The notes beneath the pieces are model-generated. The model searched no databases and had not been told where the DNA came from. It saw nothing but the letters and a program-made list of their open reading frames with translations. Made by a program: the position numbers and the translations under genes. Positions 1 to 6,169 of a stretch of DNA of 6,169 nucleotides are shown here, in pieces (positions within the stretch are counted from its first letter, which is position 1; each line of letters starts with the position of its first letter). This DNA is from Burkholderiales bacterium (lineage in GTDB: Bacteria > Pseudomonadota > Gammaproteobacteria > Burkholderiales > Burkholderiaceae). The DNA lies in assembly GCA_947447845.1 (NCBI GenBank), contig CANFNO010000185.1, positions 1 to 6,169 of the forward strand. Reading direction: 5' to 3'.

Positions 1-45
1 GACGTGCTTTGCCAAATCTACGCCAACTCGTGTAATCTCTTGCAT
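1..45 (-). CDS. IS110-family transposase, N-terminal fragment (cut by window edge)
   Basis: Read on the minus strand, the ATG at 45-43 opens MQEITRVGVDLAKHV and continues off the left edge. The VGVDLAK block is the typical opening of IS110-family DEDD transposases, in which the Asp (residue 10 here) is the first acidic residue of the RuvC-like catalytic domain. The start is supported by a near-perfect Shine-Dalgarno GGAAGGAG on the minus strand (60-53), 7 nt before the ATG. IS110 enzymes are known to recombine a circular intermediate into short target sites, directed by a guide RNA from the element itself. Only 15 codons are visible, so I cannot tell IS110 group from IS1111 group, nor whether the gene is intact. 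The call rests on a short but distinctive motif plus the strong ribosome binding site. Confidence 0.72.
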   Translation of the reverse strand, partial: MQEITRVGVDLAKHV

Positions 46-141
46 GGGACTTCTCCTTCCACAGGTTTTAGATTGACTTCACCAAAAAACCAATCTTGGC
101 ACTTGATGCCGTTACCAGGAAGTGGGAAGTCCCTTCGTATT
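46..141 (-). mobile_element. Leader / left non-coding end of the IS110-family element (outer boundary uncertain)
   Basis: These 96 bases lie between the transposase ATG and the nearest copy of the 60-bp repeat. On the minus strand they hold small foldable motifs: GGGACTTCCC (133-124), GGCA-TCAAG-TGCC (110-98), and CCAAGATTGG (99-90) followed directly by six T (89-84). GAAGTCCC before the ATG (53-46) is complementary to GGGACTTC at 133-126, so the two could pair across the leader. IS110-group elements encode their guide RNA upstream of the transposase, and IS1111-group elements downstream. The outer IS boundary is inferred at 141/142 because homology between the two repeat copies stops there. 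If the 60-bp repeat belongs to the IS, the boundary lies further right. Confidence 0.4.
53..60 (-). promoter_or_regulatory. Ribosome binding site of the IS110 transposase
   Basis: The minus strand reads GGAAGGAG from 60 to 53, followed by AAGTCCC and then the ATG. It matches the anti-Shine-Dalgarno consensus closely at a 7-nt spacing. It is the strongest ribosome binding site in the window and decides the transposase start. Confidence 0.75.
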
Positions 142-201
142 CGTCGGGACAAGGGGAGCCTAAAGCGGACAGCCAATTTGGTTGCTTCACTTCGGCTACG
201 G
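142..201 (+). repeat. 60-bp dispersed repeat, copy A (inverted relative to copy B)
   Basis: This stretch aligns without gaps to the reverse complement of 351-410, with 54 of 60 bases identical. It starts CGTCGGGACAAGGGGAGC and ends in TACGG. The central block GGCGGACAGCCAATTTGG is nearly invariant and includes CCAATTTGG, which can form a small hairpin. Homology ends abruptly at 141/142, on the side facing the IS110 transposase. It may be a host intergenic repeat used as an IS target, one arm of a MITE-like inverted-repeat element, or a remnant of IS end sequence. I do not recognise a named family. Confidence 0.85.
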
Positions 202-350
202 CGCCACTGGTGGAACGTGTAGAGTCGTTTACATTTTTTTAGAATTCCAAACCATAAATTCCATTCTTTTGCGCAAGCGTCTCCAGCGCTCGGAACTACA
301 GGCGTGAGATGCGCGCAATAAGAAAATGTTGCAACCTCCCGTAATTAATT
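202..350. other. 149-bp AT-richer spacer between the inverted repeats; no gene seen
   Basis: I find no credible coding sequence or RNA gene here. The stretch is richer in A and T than the flanking genes and has a T7 run (234-240). TTTACA at 228-233 resembles a -35 box, but the best -10-like hexamer (CATAAA, 253-258) is 19 bp away and matches only 4 of 6 bases. A promoter for ligA could lie in this stretch, but I cannot place one. Confidence 0.4.
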
Positions 351-410
351 CCGTATTCGGAGTGCAGCAACCAAATTGGCTGTCCGCCTTAGGCTCCCCT
401 TATCCCGACG
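351..410 (-). repeat. 60-bp dispersed repeat, copy B (minus orientation)
   Basis: Its reverse complement matches 142-201 at 54 of 60 positions with no gap. Three of the six differences cluster in the last ten bases of the reverse complement (351-360). On the ligA side the repeat runs straight into a G-rich tract: six G at 410-415. Placed about 85 bp before the ligA start, it probably lies in or near the ligA promoter or leader. Confidence 0.85.
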
Positions 411-434
411 GGGGGTAAGGGGCTGGGGGATGGG

Positions 435-436
<2 letters not shown>
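410..436 (+). promoter_or_regulatory. G-quadruplex motif upstream of ligA
   Basis: Four G tracts of 6, 4, 5 and 5 bases (410-415, 419-422, 425-429, 432-436) are separated by the short loops TAA, CT and AT. This satisfies the canonical quadruplex pattern with tracts of at least four G. The motif is on the ligA coding strand and ends 58 bases before the ATG, so it could fold in non-template DNA or in the 5' untranslated RNA. A role in expression is inference only. Confidence 0.6.
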
Positions 437-2681
<2,245 letters not shown>

Positions 2682-2730
2682 GCGCAGCATCTGGCGGCTC
2701 GAATCAAACCGGTTGCGCAACGCGCGCATG

Positions 2731-2735
2731 AAGGG
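2731..2735 (+). promoter_or_regulatory. Ribosome binding site of def
   Basis: AAGGG lies 6 nt before the ATG at 2742. It supports that start over the nearby ATG at 2728, which is out of frame with the deformylase. Confidence 0.5.
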
Positions 2736-2741
2736 CTTTCA

Positions 2742-3281
2742 ATGACGGTACGTGAGATTCTCAAAATGGGCGATGCCCGCCTATTGCGCATGGCGCAGCC
2801 CGTGACGGATTTCGACAGCGACGCCCTGCACCTGCTGATCACCGACATGCTGGACACGATGCGCGCCGCCAATGGAGCGGGTTTGGCCGCACCGCAAATT
2901 GGAGTCGATCTGCAACTGGTGATCTTCGGCAGCTTCGAGCGAAACCCACGCTACCCCGACCGGCCCGTGGTGCCGCCTACGGTGCTGATTAACCCGACCA
3001 TTACGCCCATCGGCGATGCAGAAGAGAGCGATTGGGAGGGCTGCCTGTCCGTGCCCGGACTGCGCGGTGTCGTGCCACGCTGGTCGCACATTCGCTACAC
3101 CGGTTTCGACCAATATGGCGACGCCATTGACCGCACGGTCGAAGGCTTTCACGCCCGCGTGGTGCAGCATGAGTGCGACCACCTCTGGGGCAAGCTCTAC
3201 CCCATGCGGGTGCGCGATTTCAGCCAGTTTGGCTATACCGAGGTGCTTTTTCCGGAGATTGTTGCCAGCGAGGACGATTGA
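2742..3281 (+). CDS. def: Peptide deformylase
   Basis: This metalloenzyme removes the formyl group from the N-terminal methionine of nascent proteins at the ribosome. All three family motifs are intact: GAGLAAPQ (45-52, motif I), EGCLS (99-103, motif II) and QHECDH (142-147, motif III). The expected metal ligands are C101, H143 and H147, and the catalytic acid is E144. At 179 aa it is slightly longer than E. coli Def (169). The extra length includes a loop with [14 protein letters not shown] before the VLINP strand, a form I recall as common in Burkholderiales. It follows ligA by 60 bp on the same strand and has no fmt neighbour here, so the genome may carry a second def beside fmt (inference). 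The final GA of its stop codon is also the first two bases of the downstream 83-bp repeat. Confidence 0.96.
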   Translation: MTVREILKMGDARLLRMAQPVTDFDSDALHLLITDMLDTMRAANGAGLAAPQIGVDLQLVIFGSFERNPRYPDRPVVPPTVLINPTITPIGDAEESDWEGCLSVPGLRGVVPRWSHIRYTGFDQYGDAIDRTVEGFHARVVQHECDHLWGKLYPMRVRDFSQFGYTEVLFPEIVASEDD

Positions 3282-3362
3282 GCGTGGGGGCAGCAATCCC
3301 GCGCCGGGCCGCCCCAAGCGGGATTCACCCCCTCGGGGGGCAGTGAGCCACACGCAGTGGGC
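3280..3362 (+). repeat. 83-bp palindromic intergenic repeat, unit 1
   Basis: The unit begins GAGCGTGGGGGCAGCAATCC and ends CACGCAGTGGGC. It contains an 8-bp perfect inverted repeat, AATCCCGC (3295-3302) and GCGGGATT (3318-3325), around a 15-nt loop. A second hairpin, CCCCC-TC-GGGGG, lies at 3328-3339, and a weak one, CCAC-ACGCA-GTGG, near the end. Unit 2 is identical over all 83 bases. From memory this resembles palindromic repeats scattered between genes in Comamonadaceae genomes. It starts on the def stop codon. Confidence 0.92.
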
Positions 3363-3445
3363 GAGCGTGGGGGCAGCAATCCCGCGCCGGGCCGCCCCAA
3401 GCGGGATTCACCCCCTCGGGGGGCAGTGAGCCACACGCAGTGGGC
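3363..3445 (+). repeat. 83-bp palindromic intergenic repeat, unit 2
   Basis: This is an exact copy of 3280-3362, placed directly after it with no spacer. Perfect identity implies recent duplication, or homogenisation by recombination or slippage. Its stem arms are at 3378-3385 and 3401-3408. Confidence 0.93.
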
Positions 3446-3507
3446 GAGCGGGGGGGGCAGCAATCCCGCGCCGAGACGTTTTAAGCGGGATTCACCCCCT
3501 CGGGGGC
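3446..3507 (+). repeat. Divergent, truncated third copy of the 83-bp repeat
   Basis: The copy starts GAGCG like the others but has a run of eight G (3450-3457) where units 1 and 2 read GTGGGGG. The loop GGGCCGCCCC has become GAGACGTTTT (mostly transitions). The arms AATCCCGC and GCGGGATT and the CCCCCTCGGGGG hairpin are unchanged. Similarity ends just before the glnD stop codon (3511-3509), so about 20 bases of the unit are missing. Retained arms with a changed loop fit selection on, or a mechanistic need for, the stem. Confidence 0.85.
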
Positions 3508-3508
3508 C

Positions 3509-6106
3509 TTAAGACGCCAGCGCGTCCAGCAACTCCGTCTCAATCTCAATCTGCGCGCGGTTGTGCTGCAGCTGCGGGCCATGAATCAGGAAGGTATCTT
3601 CCACGCGCTCGCCCAGCGTCACGACTTTGGCGAGTTGCACCTCGATCTGGTGCCGCGCCAGAACGCGTGCAATCGAGTAAAGCAGACCCTGGCGGTCGCT
3701 GGCAGAGATGGTCAGCAGCCACAGTTGTGCCTTTTCGTCGGGACGCAGGGTCACGCGTGGCGCGATCGGGAAGCTCTTGACGCGACGCGAGACGCGGCCA
3801 CGGCTGGGGTTAGGTAGCGGGGTTTCTTTGGCAATGGCGCCGGCCAGTCCGGTTTCCAGCATCGAGGTCAGTTCGCGGAAGTGCTCGTCGATACCACCGG
3901 CCATGATGACCTGGAAGGTGTCGAGCGCATAGTTGGTTTTGCTGGTGTGCACCCGCGCGTCCAGAATGCTGAAGCCGCCCTGGTCAAAGTAGCCACAGAT
4001 CCGGGCAAACAAATCGGTCTGGTCATGCGTGTAGACCAGCACCTGCAGGCCTTCGCCAATGGGTGAGCGCCGCGCCCGCACGATGGGTGTCTTGGTGTCC
4101 ACGTAACGCGAAATCTGCTTGGTGTGCCAGGCTATGTCGCTGGCTTCGTGGCGCATGAAGTAGCCTACGTCCAGTGTTTCCCATAGGGGCTTGTGGGCCT
4201 CAAAAGGCATCGCGTGAAGCGCCACCATCACCAGAGCCTCGCGTTTTCGGGCTTCGACTTCGGCATCCCGGTCTGGCGCACGGCCACCCAGTGCACGAGT
4301 GGTGTATTTGTACAAGTCTTCCAGCAGTTTGCCCTTCCAGGCATTCCAGACCTTGGGCGACGTGCCGCGAATATCTGCCACTGTCAGCAGATAAAGGGCG
4401 GTCAGGTTGCGCTCATTGCCCACGCGCTTGGCAAAGTCGCCAATCACCTTCGCATCGCTCAGGTCGGACTTTTGCGCGATGCGGCTCATGGTCAGATGCT
4501 CGTGCACCAGAAACTCGATCAAATTCGTGTCTTCGGCATCAATACCATGGTCCTTGCAGAAGCGCCGCGCTTCCGCCATACCCAGCACCGAATGATCGCC
4601 ACCGCGCCCTTTGGCAATGTCATGAAATAGCGCCGCCACGTAAAGCACCCAGGGCTTGTCCCAGCCAGAAGCGAGTTGCGAGCAGAACGGGTACTCGTGC
4701 GCGTGCTCCACGATGAAAAAGCGCCGCACATTGCGCAGCACCATCAGGATGTGCTGGTCTACCGTGTAGACGTGGAACAGGTCGTGCTGCATCTGCCCGA
4801 CGATGCGGCGGAACACCCACAAGTAGCGCCCCAGGACCGAAGTCTGGTTCATCAGCCTGATCGCATGCGTGATGCCGTCGTGCTGCATCATGATTTGCAT
4901 GAAGGTGGCGCGGTTGACCGCATCCTTGCGGAACTTCGCATCCATCAGGTCGCGCGCGTTGTACAGCGCGCGCAAGGTGCGCGCCGACAGTCCTTTGACA
5001 CCCACCGTGTTCTGGTAAACCAAAAACGTTTCCAGAATAGCGTGTGGATTGCGCTGATACAGGTCGTCGCTCACCACATCGAGCGTGCCGGCCTTCTCGT
5101 TGAAGTGCGCGTTGATGGGATGCAGCGTGTGCGTCGAGGGGTTGAGCCGCTCCTCGATGTTCATCAGCAAAATCTGGCTGAGCTGGGTCACTGCCTTGGC
5201 CGTCCAGTAGTAGCGCTTCATCAGCATTTCGCTGGCACGCACCATGCCTTTGCCGTCGGCATCGCCGCCGCCATTGCTGTAGCCAAAGGCTTCGGCCACC
5301 GCGGTTTGCAAATCAAAAATCAGCCGGTCTTCGCGCCGTTTGGCCAGCAGGTGCAGACGCGCGCGAATTTGCAGCAGCAGCGCTTCGTTGCGCTGGATCT
5401 GCCGCACCTCAAAGGCAGTAGCTAAGCCGTTTTGCGCCAGTGCCTTCCAGTTGTCGCCCAGCTTGGCAGCTTTGGACACCCAAAGAATGATCTGCAAATC
5501 GCGCAGGCCGCCTGGAGACTCTTTGCAGTTGGGCTCCAGCGAATAAGGTGTGTCTTCAAACTTGGTGTGGCGTTGGCGTAGCTCTAAGGTTTTGGCGACG
5601 AAAAACGCCTTGGCATCCATGGCTTGAAAAAATGCCGTTTGAAAGATCTGCACCAATTGCGCATTGCCCGCAATCAGGCGACTTTCCAGCAAGGCCGTCT
5701 GGATGGTGACATCGCGCTCAGCCTCGCTTAGGCATTCGCTCACGCTGCGCACGCTGGAGCCGATCTCCAGCCCCAAATCCCAACAGTTGCTTATAAACGC
5801 TTCGATGCGGCCTTTGAGATCTGCATCTTCCTCAGCCGACGTGCCATCGGGCAGCAGCAACAGCACATCCACATCCGATGACGGAAACAATTCGGCGCGT
5901 CCGTAGCCGCCTACCGCCAGCAGCGCATAGGGCGCCTGCATGCCCGCCAGGTCCCATAGTTGCACCAACATGCTGTCCACCAAACCCGACATGCGGTGCA
6001 GCGCATTGCGCACCGTGCGTGTAGACGCTGCGCGTTCGCCGAGGGTTGCCAGTAACGAGGTCTTTTGGGCGCGGTAGGTGTCGCGCAGCGTAGCAATATC
6101 GGTCAT
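3509..6106 (-). CDS. glnD: Bifunctional PII uridylyltransferase / uridylyl-removing enzyme GlnD
   Basis: GlnD is the cytoplasmic glutamine sensor of the nitrogen stress response. It uridylylates PII proteins (GlnB/GlnK) when glutamine is low and removes UMP when glutamine is high. Domains in order: nucleotidyltransferase (about 60-115) with GGYGRAEL (66-73) and the metal-binding pair D78 and D80 in SSDVDVLLL; a GlnD linker (SPGGLRDLQ, 197-205); an HD domain (about 440-560) with [12 protein letters not shown] (441-452) and the H495-D496 pair in [14 protein letters not shown]; and two ACT domains (about 688-755 and 797-863), the second opening [20 protein letters not shown]. At 865 aa it is close to E. 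coli GlnD (about 890), and no key motif is missing. The ATG at 6106 is the first possible start after an in-frame TGA 27 nt upstream (6136-6134). No strong Shine-Dalgarno precedes it, so coupling to the upstream gene is plausible. It converges with def across the repeat array. Confidence 0.97.
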   Translation of the reverse strand: MTDIATLRDTYRAQKTSLLATLGERAASTRTVRNALHRMSGLVDSMLVQLWDLAGMQAPYALLAVGGYGRAELFPSSDVDVLLLLPDGTSAEEDADLKGRIEAFISNCWDLGLEIGSSVRSVSECLSEAERDVTIQTALLESRLIAGNAQLVQIFQTAFFQAMDAKAFFVAKTLELRQRHTKFEDTPYSLEPNCKESPGGLRDLQIILWVSKAAKLGDNWKALAQNGLATAFEVRQIQRNEALLLQIRARLHLLAKRREDRLIFDLQTAVAEAFGYSNGGGDADGKGMVRASEMLMKRYYWTAKAVTQLSQILLMNIEERLNPSTHTLHPINAHFNEKAGTLDVVSDDLYQRNPHAILETFLVYQNTVGVKGLSARTLRALYNARDLMDAKFRKDAVNRATFMQIMMQHDGITHAIRLMNQTSVLGRYLWVFRRIVGQMQHDLFHVYTVDQHILMVLRNVRRFFIVEHAHEYPFCSQLASGWDKPWVLYVAALFHDIAKGRGGDHSVLGMAEARRFCKDHGIDAEDTNLIEFLVHEHLTMSRIAQKSDLSDAKVIGDFAKRVGNERNLTALYLLTVADIRGTSPKVWNAWKGKLLEDLYKYTTRALGGRAPDRDAEVEARKREALVMVALHAMPFEAHKPLWETLDVGYFMRHEASDIAWHTKQISRYVDTKTPIVRARRSPIGEGLQVLVYTHDQTDLFARICGYFDQGGFSILDARVHTSKTNYALDTFQVIMAGGIDEHFRELTSMLETGLAGAIAKETPLPNPSRGRVSRRVKSFPIAPRVTLRPDEKAQLWLLTISASDRQGLLYSIARVLARHQIEVQLAKVVTLGERVEDTFLIHGPQLQHNRAQIEIETELLDALAS

Positions 6107-6133
6107 GCAGCGGCTTAGATAGGTCTGGGGTCG

Positions 6134-6169
6134 TCAGGCCTTGGCCGAGGCAAACGCAGCTACAAAAGC
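6134..6169 (-). CDS. 3' end of an upstream gene, possibly methionine aminopeptidase (partial)
   Basis: On the minus strand the window edge reads AFVAAFASAKA followed by TGA (6136-6134). The TGA is 27 nt before the glnD ATG and in the same frame. In many Burkholderiales map lies directly upstream of glnD, and the short spacing fits a map-glnD transcript. Eleven residues without a motif cannot prove the identity, so this is a call from gene order only. Confidence 0.35.
   Translation of the reverse strand, partial: AFVAAFASAKA

Noticed and set aside
142..201. Possible integron attC (59-base element)
   Set aside because: The length fits, but the GTTRRRY and RYYYAAC core sites expected at the ends are absent and no gene cassette lies beside it.
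4..222. 72-codon plus-strand open frame at the left edge
   Set aside because: It is antisense to the IS110 transposase start and its leader, then runs through repeat copy A. There is no ribosome binding site or recognisable protein.
228..258. Sigma-70-like promoter (TTTACA ... CATAAA) before ligA
   Set aside because: The spacing is 19 bp and the -10 box matches only 4 of 6 bases, too weak to annotate.
3295..3340. Intrinsic terminator for def
   Set aside because: The stems are strong, but no T run follows on either strand, so a classical rho-independent terminator is not supported. Another termination role remains possible.
3280..3507. Possible CRISPR array
   Set aside because: The units are directly abutting 83-bp copies with no unique spacers between short repeats, so this is a tandem duplication of a palindromic repeat.
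3770..3830. Possible repeat-derived insertion in the GlnD inter-ACT linker ([17 protein letters not shown])
   Set aside because: The linker sequence resembles the usual GlnD linker between its ACT domains and the DNA does not match the repeat family.

Overview
This window looks like chromosomal DNA from a betaproteobacterium of the order Burkholderiales, most likely family Comamonadaceae (Rhodoferax/Polaromonas-like). That placement rests on three things: GC-rich codon use, the sequence style of LigA, Def and GlnD, and a palindromic GC-rich repeat that I recall as typical of that family. It is inference from memory; no search was run.

Layout. Positions 1-45 hold the first 15 codons, on the minus strand, of an IS110-family transposase that runs off the left edge. 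Its leader follows (46-141). Positions 142-410 contain two inverted copies of a 60-bp repeat (54 of 60 bases identical) around a 149-bp AT-richer spacer. Positions 410-494, just before ligA, are G-rich and carry a strong G-quadruplex motif and a three-fold GGAGTAAA repeat with 16-bp periodicity. The plus strand then carries ligA (NAD-dependent DNA ligase) and def (peptide deformylase), 60 bp apart and probably co-transcribed. Positions 3280-3508, between the convergent genes def and glnD, are filled by an 83-bp unit present twice perfectly and a third time in divergent form. glnD (PII uridylyltransferase/uridylyl-removing enzyme) fills 3509-6106 on the minus strand. The last 36 bases hold the 3' end of another minus-strand ORF, possibly map.

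How the genes relate. ligA, def and glnD are core housekeeping genes: replication and repair ligation, N-terminal protein maturation, and nitrogen signalling. They form no single pathway. The unusual content lies in the repeats and the IS edge.

Main observations. (1) A 43-bp piece of the same repeat family that fills the def-glnD gap lies in frame inside ligA, where it encodes part of a linker about 30 residues longer than in E. coli LigA. The ligA copy and the intergenic copies share an identical 15-nt loop, but their flanking 8-nt arms differ in sequence while still pairing, which is covariation evidence for a structured element. (2) The IS110 edge is worth extending, because this family uses a structured guide (bridge/seek) RNA encoded in one non-coding end, and the element stops next to a dispersed repeat. 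(3) The ligA leader carries a four-tract G-quadruplex motif. I found no CRISPR array, tRNA, rRNA or new multi-gene system.
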